A stretch of 64,000 nucleotides of DNA from Rutstroemia sp. NJR-2017a BVV2 (Eukaryota; Ascomycota; Leotiomycetes; Helotiales; Rutstroemiaceae). Within the stretch, counting starts at the first letter, position 1. Every line of letters begins with the position of its first letter. Both the position numbers and the translations under genes were made by a program. Below the pieces are notes generated by a model. The model searched no databases and was not told where the DNA came from. It saw nothing but the letters and a program-made list of their open reading frames with translations. Below, piece after piece: positions 11,420 through 23,730 of this stretch. The stretch is from the NCBI GenBank assembly GCA_002946415.1, contig NJPS01000044.1:310001-374000 (forward strand), given 5' to 3'.

Positions 11420-13800
11420 ATGGCGTCCGAGCAAGAGGATGTTTATGCTACTGTAAATGATCCCCATGACGGCAGCGGCGCTGGAAACGCTCTGGAATTT
11501 AAACTGACAATCGAAACAGCTTCTCTTGGAAGACTCTTACCTTCCAGGTATGTTTTACAATTGCAATCAGGGAATCCTTCCAGAATCTTTACTAAACCTT
11601 TATTCAAGGTGCAATGGTGTTGGCGCATTCTCTGAAAGATGCGGGCACTACCAAGAAGTTGGCAATTCTCGTCACAACCGACACAGTTTCTGCAGAGACC
11701 AGGACTGAACTCGAGGTGAGCTTGCTTCAAACCCCGTAATGCTTCAATTCCAGCTGTGTGCTCACAACTGCCCCTCCAGACAATTTTCGACCACATCATA
11801 CCCGTAGAACGAGTCCGCAACGAAGCAACGGAGAACCTCCACCTTATGGGTCGACCTGACCTTCACTCAACCTTCACCAAAATTACACTATGGAAGCAAA
11901 CTCAATTCCGAAGAATAGTTTATATGGATGCAGATATGGTTGCTCTTCGCGCACCAGACGAGCTATTCGACTTACCACAAGACTTCTCGGCATCGCCAGA
12001 TATTGGATGGCCTGACATTTTCAACACTGGCCTCATGGTCCTGAAACCAAACATGGGTGATTACTTTGCTTTGCTCGCCATGGCACAGCGAGGCATTTCA
12101 TTTGATGGAGCTGACCAAGGTCTACTAAACATGCATTTCAAGAACACTTTCAATCGTTTGAGCTTTACTTACAACGTGACCCCATCTGCTCATTACCAGT
12201 ACCTCCCAGCCTTCAAGCACTTCAAAAACAGCATCAGCGCGGCTCATTTCATCGGACAAAACAAACCATGGAAGATGGGACGATTAGGAAACGGAGGTAC
12301 GCCCTACGATGAGATGATCGGAAAGTGGTGGTCAGTTTACGATAAACATTACAAATCATCAGTAAGTTGGATGAATTGGGAAAACGACTAATACTGATCC
12401 ATTCAAAGTCGAACGACGACTCGAGCCCATCAAAATACGTACAATACTGGGTAAAAGGAGAATTCCAGCCCAATGGAAACCAGGCCCCAAGTGAGACATT
12501 TCAAGCTACTATTACTACTGAGGACCCCTTCCATGAAACGGATCCGGCTTCTCAATCTCTCCATGAGAGGGAGAGGCCTTTCCATGAGACTAATGATCAT
12601 ATACCCAAGGAAACTGAAGAAATTGGAGTTCCATCCGTGCTGACAGATTTGGACCAAGGATACACGCCATGGGATGCTAGCAAGGCACCACCACCACAGG
12701 GCTCGGGACCGGAAGCTTCGAACTTCCCTGGCACTCATTACGATATGTCCCACGACGCTACCCCATTCAAAGCCCCCGGTCGATACCCCGATCCTCCGAG
12801 CAACATGTACTACGAAGTGCCAAAGACACCAAAATATCAGCGACCAGCACCAATCTTCCCATGGGAACAGAATGCTCCAGAGCCAACAAGAGTATTCGCT
12901 GAAGATAACTATGATGATACAGTTCCGGAAACCCCGACATCGGCTACGGCAACTAACGATGATGACTATCCTGTTACACCCTCCACCCCTACGAATCACG
13001 GCACGGACGCTGATCCATGGCAGACATACTCTAGAGGCAACGCTTGGGATGAAGTTCCTGAGATTGAACGCTACGTCGGAAACATGACCAAAGGTCGGAA
13101 AGGCAACGTCCAAATCGTACAAGGAACCGGCGCAGGTATAGAACAAAGTCCAGGAAGACGTAGGGCCAGTATGAGACTCACAGATTTTCCAACAGAGCTT
13201 GAGAGGCCTAGTTTACCGGTTACGCCAGCACCCATCCGAAGACCTAGCTTCTGGGGTGAAGAGAGAAATGCCGAGGGTCAATTACCTGGTGCGGAAGGAG
13301 TTCCATCGCAGGAAGACTGGGTAAGCCTTTTTGATGAGTTTAGGGGGGCATTCAATTCTTTCAAAAGTCTATTTGAGCATTCCGGGATCATCGCCCTCGG
13401 TCCCATTAGCTTTTTCTACGATTTGCGGAGGCTGTTGATGCTTTTCAGAGAGTTGCTCGATGATCTCGTTACATATTCACTAACCAATGAACAGGATCCG
13501 GCAGCACAACTTGATATGCTTGCCAGGCGTCAATCAGATGTTCTAGCCAACAAGCTGGAAATTGCACGTGAGATGCCCACCAGATCTCTTCCTTTCGGAT
13601 CTGAAAATGTCCGTTCACCAACTTACGTTGCTCAAGGACCAACCGGTGGAAATGCGGGAGCGGGAACAACCCCAAGGACTACAATTGAGGAACCGGCCTA
13701 CCATGGACCTGGAGCCGCGTGGGAGAAGGGCGAAGATATTCCAACCAGAGGAACACCTTTACCACCCAGTGAAGAGGAAAAAGATGTTTTGACCACTTAG
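11420..13800 (+). CDS. gnn: glycogenin (self-glucosylating initiator of glycogen synthesis)
   Basis: Exons: 11420-11452, 11520-11547, 11609-11715, 11780-12361, 12409-13320, 13495-13800; about 655 residues. Glycogenin is a cytosolic GT8 glucosyltransferase that attaches the first glucose units to its own tyrosine and hands the primer to glycogen synthase. The catalytic domain (about residues 1-270) shows the N-terminal strand VYATLLLEDSYLPGAMVLAH, the metal/UDP-glucose DAD motif in IVYMDADMVAL (about residues 106-108), FNTGLMVLKP, DGADQGLLN and HFIGQNKPWK. The long disordered C-terminal part has the IFPWEQNAP motif and ends with a QEDWDPAAQLDML segment like that of other fungal glycogenins. 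That segment is formed only if 13321-13494 is removed. This sixth-position intron has a GTAAGC donor, a CTAAC branch and a CAG acceptor, is 174 bases long and has no stop, so unspliced RNA would encode 713 residues. Start context CAACCATGG is ideal. Confidence 0.93.
13321..13494 (+). other. stop-free intron of glycogenin (174 bases)
   Basis: Canonical GTAAGC...CTAAC...CAG borders. The length is 58 codons and the frame stays open through it. The retained sequence would be a hydrophobic-aromatic insert (contains SGIIALGPISFFYDLRRLL) unlike the flanking Pro/Thr/Glu-rich tail. Removing it restores the conserved join EDW-DPAAQL. Confidence 0.7.
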
Positions 13801-14832
13801 TTTTTAGGCCTCAGCGAGATTCGTTAAAATGATGCACATATATTTCGAACCCATACCATGTATACATGTACATATCGTACCCACGTTGCATGTTCTCGAT
13901 TGCGTTTGCGCTTTCTGATGTTTGTTGTTTTTTCTTTGCAAAAATTTATCTTCGCTCACTCGTCACATTATGCTACTTTCTACTTTTTAGGTCTTCGCAT
14001 TTGTCTGTAAATAGGCACAAATTTTGGAGCAGCAGCATGTTGCTTTTATGTTGGAATTGCTTGTTGGAATTGCTTGTTCGCTTGTGGGCTTGGGGTGTGT
14101 AGTGCAGGGAATGGTGCTGGGATTTGGGATGGTGCTGGGAGGAGGGTGAGGATTGTTCTGTGGCAGGAAGGGGATGGTGAATGGGCTGGTGATGAAAAAT
14201 GGATGATGAGATTATGGAGACACGATGCATGGGATTGCTGGATGTTTGGTGCTGAGTGCTGAACTGGACTTGTTGACACTAAATCGCATGGACAACCCCA
14301 GCAGTCTGTATTTATGGGTGGAGCGGGCTACTCTTATCATTCAGATACCCTTGCTTTTCTAATGATCAGAGTTTCGCATCACCTTCTATGTTCTATTTAC
14401 TTGGGGTTGAGATGTTCTATGCTTGATGTTGAGTTACTGATCGTTACCCGCAGAATGTACATTGTAGTGAACCGATGACTATCTCTCACTACGAATCTGA
14501 GTTGGGCTCGGTGTCGAAAGTATTTAAATGATAACACTCCTAGAAGCTACCGTGTACTTTTGTCGTGGATGTATAGTGATACTTACAATGATGTTTGCTG
14601 AGATACAACCTCTTAATTGCTATATAGAGAATGATTCTTATACGAAGTTGTTCTAGACCAGAGCCTGGTCGTCGGTTGTGGGGTTAACCTTAACCGTAAT
14701 CTCACATCCGCACGTACCTAATCCAAAGGTTTAGTGCCTGTGTGCTTCCTCTCTCCAGGCTTCATTACAATATTACCCAACAATGAACTTTTGCAAATCA
14801 GCACGTTGCATCGTTCTGACCTTGGAACCAAC
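13801..14832. other. intergenic region between glycogenin and Zn2Cys6 gene
   Basis: Contains the glycogenin 3' flank and the regulator's promoter. An imperfect duplication of TTGGAATTGCTTGTT lies at about 14050-14080, followed by a G-rich simple stretch to about 14210. An upstream in-frame ATG at 14734 could extend the next protein by 33 residues. No other gene is seen. Confidence 0.55.
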
Positions 14833-16864
14833 ATGAACGAGACATCTTCTGCTCGGAAACTCCGGAAAGGCACACGTTCCTGTATTGAGTGTCGGAAACG
14901 TAAGCAGCGATGCTCATGGACATCCGACGACGCCAACATCTGTCGGCGATGCGAAGAACGTGGTACACCCTGTACCCCCCAAACACGTTCTCTTCCATCC
15001 ACTTCACAGACTCGGAATACGACAGGTGACCGTGTGACTCGACTCGAACAGCACGTGTCCGGGCTCAAAAGGCACATTCAAGAATTAGAGAAGCGCTTGG
15101 GATCCGAAACGCCCAGTCGCTCTTCTCAACATCACACGTCGCCCGCAAAATCACATGAGCCAGAAGAGTCCGAAAATGGGTCGCTCGAGCAAGATAATAT
15201 AATTCCAACACAGCCCACGTATCTTCTTGGTCTTTTCAATAATGCATTCATCAGTTCGGCCAAAAGCACAGCAGAGGACACACAACGCTCGCCCATTCCG
15301 CACCATTCCGCAGTCGCGAGAAATTTACTTCAGCCGCTCATACCGGACAAGGAAGATATCATTACTGTATCGAGCCGGGCTTCAGGATGGCTAGAATTAT
15401 TACACGAAATCTTTCCTATTACCTTCATTGTGAAAACGGGGGATGAGTTACTCGCGCAATACGATATAGTCAGAGAACCTACCGTCGATCCTATATCACT
15501 TGCGTTGTGGCTTTTATCGGTCGCATTGACCATAGAACACATTCCGAAGACACCTCTGGAGCCAGAATCTTCCGAAAAGTGGTCGGTAGACGCAGCTAGA
15601 TATCCTAAAGCGGTCATGGATGCTGTCGAGACCAGTGTTGTAGCCTGTGATCAGATGGTTTGCACGATCGGTGGGATCGAACTTATGATGCTGCTTGTCC
15701 GACTGTAAGTTACTGTCCCGATCTTCTAACTTTCTACGATTAATATATCAAACCAGTCATATCACCCATGGAAACTTCGTCAAAAGCTTTCTCACTCTTC
15801 GTCGGGCCATGGCAATGGCCGAGCTCATCGGTTTGTCTCGTGCATCGGACGGACCAAAAGCGAGGTTGTGGAAATTCGTATGTATTGCCGAGAGACTTCA
15901 AAGTCTTTTATTGGCATTTCCATCAGTCACCACTTCCAAATTCTACAATGAATTAGGACCAGCTTTCATCGATGGTCGAGCCGTAGCGATCAACTTCCTC
16001 TTTCGGTTGTCAGACGTGGTGGCGAAGATTGGACACGTAGTCAACTCAGGGACTAATAACCTATCAGACAACGAGCTTTACGACGCCGTCTCGATCCTCA
16101 GCAATGAATTACACTCACTAGCTTCATCTGCTCCTCCTCAATGGTGGCATGATACTGATAGTCTTCCTCTACCTGACTTGTTTACGCAATTTCTCTTTAA
16201 TTACGCAATGCTGCGGACTCATCTACCATTATTCCTACGACAAATATCATCTTCACGATCTAACACCAGCTGGGAGCAGTGCATTCAAGCTTGCCGCGCC
16301 GTCGTGGACGGTTACCTCAAGCTTTACCAAAAGATGCCGTATTTCATCAATCGGGTTATAGATCTCCAAGCACTTCCAGCTATCTTGATTTTGCTTCTCG
16401 CCGATCATTCTGCATCCAACCTGACAAATGACTCGTCCCCAGAGCAACATTCAACTGGCCCAAATAAGCCAATAATCGCACAGATTCTGGCAGCTATGGA
16501 GAACAATATGAAGCGATACGGATACCATGCTGGAAAGGAGACAGTCACCAGTATAAAGGCGCTAGGTCAACTTCTTGAAGGCGCAGAGGGGAACCCTGAA
16601 GTCGAAAGCCTCTCTCTCAATGTGCCGCTGCTAGGACAGCTGAATGTTCAATACAGGCAGAATAGTAGCCAAGTCCCGCCAGTGCAGGGTCCGTCTCACG
16701 AATCACAGGAAGCATTCACACATGGCATCATGGAGGAACCTGGTGCGGAGATGCGGCATACAAATTTTGAGGCTTTAGACCCGAGTCTTTTCTCTTGGTC
16801 TATTGAAGAAGGCTATGGGACATTCTTTTACGAACTGGCTATGCTTGACGAACCTACATTTTGA
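14833..16864 (+). CDS. Zn2Cys6 (Gal4-type) transcription factor
   Basis: Two exons, 14833-15704 and 15757-16864, with a 52-base intron; 659 residues. The binuclear zinc cluster lies near the N-terminus (about residues 18-45) with the spacing C-X2-C-X6-C-X9-C-X2-C-X6-C, starting CIECRKRKQRC and preceded by the usual basic RKGTR. A coiled-coil of leucine heptads (VTRLEQHVSGLKRHIQELEKRL) follows, which normally dimerises such factors. The rest resembles the fungal-specific middle homology region (LLHEIFPITF, LRRAMAMAELIGLSRA, LWKFVCIAERLQSLL). I chose the ATG at 14833 because these proteins usually start 10-25 residues before the cluster; 14734 is the alternative. Target genes cannot be inferred, because no biosynthetic or catabolic genes sit next to it. 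The neighbouring DUF3112 gene is convergent. Confidence 0.88.
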
Positions 16865-17184
16865 GGCAGATGTGCTAATAGGTTCAGGAACAGTTTCTTA
16901 TGGATATTTGACCAAAGAGTTATGTCTTCGCGAAAGAATAACAATAATTTTCCAGCATAATTGTGGCTTCTATTTGATGTCCGCCGCATACCGCCCGAAA
17001 ACGACTCGTTGTATTACTGCGGCAGTCAAAGGAACATCTGTTAATACAGTCAAATGAATATCTATTTGATACATATGGCAAACCCACCTCGCCGGTCCCC
17101 TCAACCATCACTAACGTATCTAATCCACCACCTACGACCATTGGACTATCTACAACCCCATTCCGCTCTAGCCATCTAATCCAC
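16865..17184. other. short convergent intergenic region
   Basis: A 320-base spacer between the 3' ends of the Zn2Cys6 gene (plus) and the DUF3112 gene (minus). It presumably holds both transcript ends. No gene is seen. Confidence 0.6.
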
Positions 17185-18177
17185 CTACAGCTTACCCAAA
17201 ACTATCCCCTCCTCCTTCACCACCTCTCCCGTCCCCTCATTCTCACTCCCCTCCACCGCCCGTCTCGAATAATCCCCCGGCCCCTTACACCCATCGGGAA
17301 CATAAAACCTCCTGTCGATCCTCGCCGCCGTCAACACCGCCACAGCCGCCACCTCCAGCACAAACCCAAAACAATAAAACGCCGCTTTCGCATCATACCA
17401 AGCCGGGTCCCGCGCCATCCTGGGGCTCTCCCACGTCGTCCCCGCCTTAAACCCCGCAATCACCGTCGTTAAACAACATGATACCAACACTACCCTCACT
17501 TTCCCTCTCATACTCCCCGTCCCAAAATTCTCCGCCTCCCGCGCCGGCGGCAGCCCATACGCCAGCCCGAGAAACACAAATGGCAGTATGCTGACGACGA
17601 CGATATACGTCGACGTCGCAAGACTCATATCGCGAATCGAGCGCAACGTCTCCGCATTATGCGTATTCACCGAGATCACCAGCCCCGTTATCCCCATAAT
17701 CAACGAAGCCATGACCCCCGCAAACAGGCTCCTAACCAGCACGCGCATGCCCATATTCCAGCCCACACCCGGCTGCAGCGCGCGCAGGATCCGCTGCGCG
17801 AACAGGAGGTTCAGGATATACAGAAATATCACTCCCGCGTTATTGAACACCTGCGCGGCGATCGCCACATGGTGATTCGTAGGATCCTTGGCCCATGCGA
17901 TGCGCGTGCTGCAGGTGGTGATCCGGATCAGGCAGAAGATGTTCAGCAGCCAGGAAGGGATGAATTTGTGTTTGTTGCGGAGGTTGCGGATGAAGAGGGT
18001 GGTGTTGAGGACGGAGCCGAGAACGAATATCGGGATGAAGACGGCGCAGATGGGGACGTCGGTGTGCGTAGTGGGGAGGCCGCCGATGAGGGCGGAGGAC
18101 TGCGGGGGTGGGGGTTAGGTGGGGGTTTGGGTGGAGGGAGGGAGGGAGGGATGGCTTACGCGGGGGGATAGAGACAT
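17185..18177 (-). CDS. DUF3112-family fungal membrane protein
   Basis: Two exons on the minus strand: 18177-18160 (MSLSPR) and 18099-17185, with a 60-base intron (GTAAGC donor, CGCAG acceptor); 310 residues. No ATG exists in the main frame before the acceptor, which supports the tiny first exon. The protein has about seven membrane helices, starting with DVPICAVFIPIFVLGSVLNTTLF. It shows the features I associate with DUF3112: a HKFIPSWLL loop, an ITTCSTRIAWAKDPTNH segment, VAIAAQVFNNAGVIFLYILNLLFAQR and a later R-I-D-R-RFYVPDGCKGPGDYS tail. The family is fungal, of unknown function, and vaguely similar in topology to RTA1-like or 7-TM proteins. The C-terminus is charged and cytosolic in most models. 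High GC at third positions sets it apart from the flanking AT-richer spacers. Confidence 0.82.
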
Positions 18178-20887
18178 TGTGTTTCTCTAACTTAGGGGTA
18201 TCTAACTTATCGTTTCGGCTAAATTCTCGCTCCTGAATGTACTGTACGAAAGAAAAATAAAATCTCGAAAGCAGAATCTTCGACAACAATGAAAGTGAAA
18301 TCTAAATAATCGTGAGATATTCACTCTAAAGGCATTATTAATATGTATACTAACTTTCTAATACAACTTAGCAATCCCTCCATCGCGGCTTCTTATATTG
18401 GTGCGTTTCGTCCGATCGTTCGTCCGATGAGATGTCCGCGGACGAATTACAGGGTGCGGGCGGCGAATGTAGTATGAGTATAGGAGTGGATGTTCGCTGT
18501 ATACTAGTGCGTAAGCTCGGAGATAGGATACGGGGTTTGGTGAGCAGGGTGTTTTCGCTTTTTCGTTGTTTTTGGTGAAGGGAGTATGCTTATGAATCTG
18601 TACTGGTTGCTTGGGTGGTTTGGATTGGTATTGATTGGTATTGGTATTGATAGGTCACGAGATTATACTCCTCTACGAACGAACGAATGATTAACTACCT
18701 ATCTACTGGCCCGGAGAGATATATACCTACTGCTATGTAAGGCATTATCTTCTTGCTTGTTATAATATAACTGGGAGAGTATATACTGTGGGATAGATTG
18801 AGGGTTGGTTGGTTGGGGGGGTGGGAGAGAAAGGGGGTGGTTTTTGGTATCTTGGCTTGGGATGGGAGAAGTTGGTTTATTATGTGTGTTTTGTGGTGGA
18901 GATGGAGATGGATATGGATATGAATGTTGGTTCTAAGGGGTTCTGGACTAGGGAACTAAGGTTGGGGTTTTCTGCTCGGGTGGGATGGGGAGAGGACCTG
19001 ATGCGATGGCGATGTATCTGGTGGAGGTGTAGGTGGAGGTGGAAGAGGGATTGGAGGTTTGTTTTTGTGTGATCATTGGGATGGGGGTTATGGGATGGGG
19101 GTTCTAGAGGAGGGTTTTAGGAGAGAGAGAAGAGGAAGGGGAATATAAGGGAGAAGAAGATGGAGAAAAGGAGGGACATAGAGGAAGAATGAGAGGAAGA
19201 CATGAAGGGGGGAGAAGAGGAGGAGGAGAGAAAAGGTAGAAATAAGACGGATATAAGGGAAAGGTAGAAATTGCAAGTCATATTTAGAACCATAGGTATA
19301 GGTTAGGAGTAACAGTGAGTAGAGGAGATATAGTAATTGCATAGAACTTCCACTTCAAAGAAAATTAAGAAGTTGCGAAAGACAAACAAAAAAGCAAAAG
19401 TGCAAACATAGATTCACCAAACAACTCCACTTGTGATGAGTGTCTCTATTCAGGCATGACTTTCTTACAGTCGAGTTCAAGACTTGCATTCTCTGGCTGT
19501 CTGTACATCTATCTTTGATATGTTGGATGACGGCAGGTAGAGAGAGGAGGAATTCTGGCTATACTTGCGGGTTTGGAGCCATGAGATATGGCAGAAATTG
19601 AAGTATCGAAGAGGGTGACGAAGGGAAGGGGAAAGTGACAAAGTGAAGGGGAGGTGCTGAATTGAAGGGGAGATGATGAGTGAGAAAGAGGGGAGGTAGC
19701 CATAGAAGTACCTTATACAGTAAAGTGAGAATACCGAAGGATGACACTATACACGGTATCACTGCTCCTTATCCTCTTCTTTCTCCTGCTTCTCTCTCCC
19801 CTCCTATCCAGAATTCTCAACACACAATATATTTATACAGCTACAGTACATCAAGGAGGTATCTGTATTTCACGCCATCCGCATCCAAAACTCATCCCAC
19901 ACCACACCACACCACCCTACCCCATACCAAACTCACAACTCGCACAGTAAGCAGCAACTACCTAAAATTGCCCCCTCAATAGGCTAAGGCCGCATACCTA
20001 CCCCATTACCAAGCACCTTTCCCTCCCAGCCCCCACCACCTATATATACCCAGCCAGCAGTCTTTACCATGACAAATATACTCAACCCATTATGATATCA
20101 GCAAGTTGTGGCATCCTAGATAAATAAGCTCGAGTATCCAGTCTACCTTGCTTTCGATAGTAGGTCAAAGGTAGTATACTTAAGCTGACTTTCCTCTGCC
20201 CAAGCAATAGTATTACCCAAACCACGGAGCCGGGTTGATATTAATCTTACGATCATTCATCCTTCGTTTATCCCAGTCTTTCCTCCACAGTAATTTGACC
20301 CATGCCGTGGTATCGACATGTGAAGAATCCACTTGATAAGACACATTGTCACCTGGTTTCACAGACATGCGTGGCATGGCCCCCAACTCTCTGTCCCCCC
20401 TTCCCTCTCCCCTTGGCCTTTCCTAAAAATACCCCTGAAACAAGTACAGTAAACATGACGAAGAAAAGCACAACACACAATGCATTCTGTTTCTTTTCAT
20501 GCATTTATTTGATTCACGATTTTTTTAACCATTCTCACCAACTCTCAATGCTGATACAATACAAAAGCGGTATTACGTCCGAACCCTCCCACATCCTACA
20601 CATCTCTCCCTCGCTCGCTTCACCAACAATCCCTCCCCTCCGATCCAAGTCACTCACATATACCTGTCCACCTCCACAAGGTTCAAGCCCCATAGTCGCT
20701 GACGTGAAAGAAGAAACACGTAACGATGAAAACGCCTAATTCCCATATTTCCCTCCCTGCTTCTCCACCAAGCCAGATAGATAATCAATCAACCAAACAA
20801 GTCGATACCAATAAAACGCCATTAATGCATATTCCCCTCATCCCATCTTCATCGCCCGTTTTCCTGTTCATGCATCAATCCGCCAAC
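18178..20887. other. 2.7-kb intergenic region
   Basis: No gene supported. Contains the DUF3112 promoter (at the left) and the 3' flank of HRD1 (at the right). The centre is simple, G/A-rich sequence with a near-pure purine run (19092-19270, listed separately). The right part is C/T-rich, and the short frames there are composition artefacts. Confidence 0.55.
19092..19270. repeat. long polypurine tract
   Basis: About 180 bases consisting almost only of A and G on the plus strand, with short GAGAGA, GGAGGA and GAAGAA runs and only scattered pyrimidines. It lies in a spacer about 1 kb upstream of the DUF3112 start. Such tracts can form triplex structures; no function is claimed. Confidence 0.6.
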
Positions 20888-23730
20888 TCAGATCCCATCC
20901 TCGTCATCGTCTACATCCTCCACCATGACTGATCTCGCTTTTCCTTTTTCTCTCCGCCTAATTTCCGATTCCTCGCTTTCTGTATTACCTCGTGACTGAT
21001 AACTTGACGATTCTCCCGCCGGGTTGGATTCCGTAGCCGGGTTCGGCTGCGACTGTGACTCATCGGTACTGGCAGTAGTATCTGCAGTATTACTTTGTTC
21101 ACCCGCTGAGGAAGAAGCTGCCAAAGTAGGTCCCGAAAATAATTGCGAGTTACCCCAATTAGGTAGATTCACACTCTCGCTCTCATCCCCGCCTTCGCCC
21201 CCGGTCTCATTCCCAATAGCCGTTAAGTTGCGTAAATCCGAAACACTAGTAGCAGTGCCCGGATTATTAATGGGCTCACCGAATCCCTGAACGCTGGGTG
21301 GTGTATGGGTATTATTCGTATCATCGCCTGAATCCTCCGCGGCCGCGGCATTGATGATAGGCGGAATAGGTGTGGTGTGTTCATGAACATGTGCATGTTC
21401 GGGCTCGGGATTCGGATTATTTATAGACGCGGCATCATTCGGCATAGGGCTGACTGTAACGGTGGAGGCTGGGGCATCTGACGTTCCAGGCTCTCCATTC
21501 CCATTTGCCGATGACTCGCCAGCTACTGGGGCTGCTGACGGACCCGCGTGCGGGGTCGGAGAATTATCGATGCGTTGTAATGGTAGTAGTGACCATCCCT
21601 CTGGAATAACAACCCCAGGAGGAAGATCTGCGCTTCCGCTTGGAATGGCGGAAGTATTGGGCCTGGGACCATGTCTTTGCATTTGAGGTACATTTAGTGG
21701 TCTTGTAAAAGTTGGGGCTGCGAAGGGAGGTATTGGAGCCAGGGCAGGCATTGGACCCAAGGGAGGTAATGTAGCCAAAGGCGGCATTTGAGGTGCTGGA
21801 GGTATTGCGAAAGTCGCAGCTAATGGATCTTGGTTGTTATTTTGCATAGCCCTCAATCTAACCAATTCCGCTTGGAGTAAATTAGTAATTTGGAGTTCCT
21901 GTTGAGTTAATTGGAGGGCTCGAATTTCTGACATGATGCGCTGTTCGATTTCATGTAATTGTTGTTCGATTTGAGTTGATGCCGCTGATGAGCTTTGTCC
22001 AAAATTATGGTTTTGTTCTTGAGGTTGGGGCTGTGGTTGTGGTTGAGCTCGTCGGGGAAATCCTAATTCCATACCATAAACTCTTGGTCCTGGGTTTACA
22101 GCTGCACCATCGAGACCTGGTTGACCTGCCGGATCGCGGAACCCTGCAAGATCATTCAGATTTCCTTGTCCAAAACCAACTCTCAAAGGTCCAAGATTGA
22201 TCATACGCATACCTCCACGACCACGGTTTGCTGGCTGTGGAGGAGGTGCAGGGGCCCGTGGCTCAACACCTTGTTCGTCAGGCCATCGTAATCGTTGATC
22301 GTTGGGATTTTGAGCAGCGTTAGGAGCGTTAGCCGCATTTGCGGCATTGGCGTCTGGGGTCGTTTCAACAACCGGTCTTCGACATGTCGGACACACTTGT
22401 TGTCTCTCGAGCCAACTCTTAAGACAGCCGAGATGGAGGATATGGCCACAGGGCAGTTTCTTGGGGCGATTACGTTCATTAACAGCACCTGGTCTTGCTG
22501 GTGCTCCTGCAGGTGCTGGAGGATTTGTTACAGACCAGGGTCGCATGTCTTCGCGACAAATAATGCATGTGTCTTCTCTCTGAATGTCCTCGACAGTAGC
22601 ATCTGGATATCGTTTGTTCATATCATAGGTTGCTCTTCGGTATCTGATGAAAGCTGTGAGACGCTTGAGGAAAGATCTTGCTGTAACGAAGAGATCTCGC
22701 ATGATGTGGATAGGTAGGCCGTAGAAAGTGAGAAGGATGAAGAAGAACGAAGTGTAGATGAGTAGTTTCATGAAGTCTATGTAAGTTTAGCCAAAGTCGT
22801 CTGAACCCAGACTTTTCAACTTACCAGTAATTAAGTCAAGGGTCAAAACCCATTGACCCTTGGCTTCCCATCCTTGAACTTCAATGTCCATCTCATCGAT
22901 ATCATCTTCAGAAGGCAATGGTCGATTTGCAGCCTCATTGTTTTCTTCTCCCTCCGTATTTGCAGCCGCTTCTCTCTGTCTAAGAATTTCCTCCCTCTCG
23001 GCTCTAACTTCCCTTCTCCTCTCGGCCAGCCTTTCCTCTGTCTGCTTCTTTACAATCCTCTGCTCAACCAACGAAATTCCATATCTGCAAGCCGTGCTCA
23101 AGCTCGACGTAGTCAGAACCGCAAACTCAAAGAGGAACATAACCATCATATTAGGTCTCGCCTGTCTAATGACCGTTTCGACCGTATAGCCCATCAACCA
23201 AGCATCGTAAAGGACCGAAATCGCCAAGCTAATCGACAATCTGATATGGAAAAGTCTCGGGTTTGCAGGTGGTTGCTGTTCCAGAATTTCAACTCGCCCG
23301 TCTCCAATCCAGCCCCAGACCTTTCCGGTAAGAAGCGCAACAAACATAACAAGGAACCAGGCTCCTACCTCTTCACGGAAGATGGTCATCGCGAGACAGG
23401 TTTCAGTGACGGCGAACCAGGCTTTTTCGTAGAGCTGTTCGATTTCGATCGGTCGAAGCGGTCCATAACAGAGTCTTTGAAGGCCATACATGAAGCTCGA
23501 GAATAGGAAGAGGATCAGATTGATGATAATCTAAGGTTAGAAGTCAGCTTTTGTCGCGGCATGGCGGGGCGCTCATGGTTTCGGGGCATGCTTACCATCA
23601 AGCATAGATTGCTTTGCGCAAGGTAAACGCATGCTGAATAGAAGTTTGCGCGCTGATTGAAAGCAGAGAGAATGACGGTTGCAGCCGCAGCCGTCGAGAC
23701 ACCTGCATACCAAGCAAGTCTCGAACCCAT
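20888..23730 (-). CDS. hrd1: ERAD E3 ubiquitin ligase Hrd1/synoviolin
   Basis: Three minus-strand exons: 23730-23596, 23530-22825, 22776-20888; introns 65 and 48 bases; 909 residues. Hrd1 is the ER-membrane RING ligase that ubiquitinates misfolded ER proteins during their retrotranslocation. The N-terminal half is multi-spanning ([49 protein letters not shown]). The C3H2C3 RING-H2 finger spans about residues 351-412: [11 protein letters not shown], then [11 protein letters not shown] and CPTC. An insertion of about 25 Pro/Ala-rich residues sits between the first two zinc ligands and CGH, which is common in fungal Hrd1. The long C-terminal tail is Pro/Ala/Gln-rich with a coiled coil ([20 protein letters not shown]) and ends in an acidic stretch ([10 protein letters not shown]). 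The second exon has a charged coiled-coil insertion ([17 protein letters not shown]). It is tail-to-head with the C2H2 gene upstream. Confidence 0.95.

Noticed and set aside
14833..18177. Secondary-metabolite or catabolic cluster around the Zn2Cys6 factor
   Set aside because: No synthase, oxidoreductase or P450 is nearby. The neighbours are glycogenin and a DUF3112 membrane protein.
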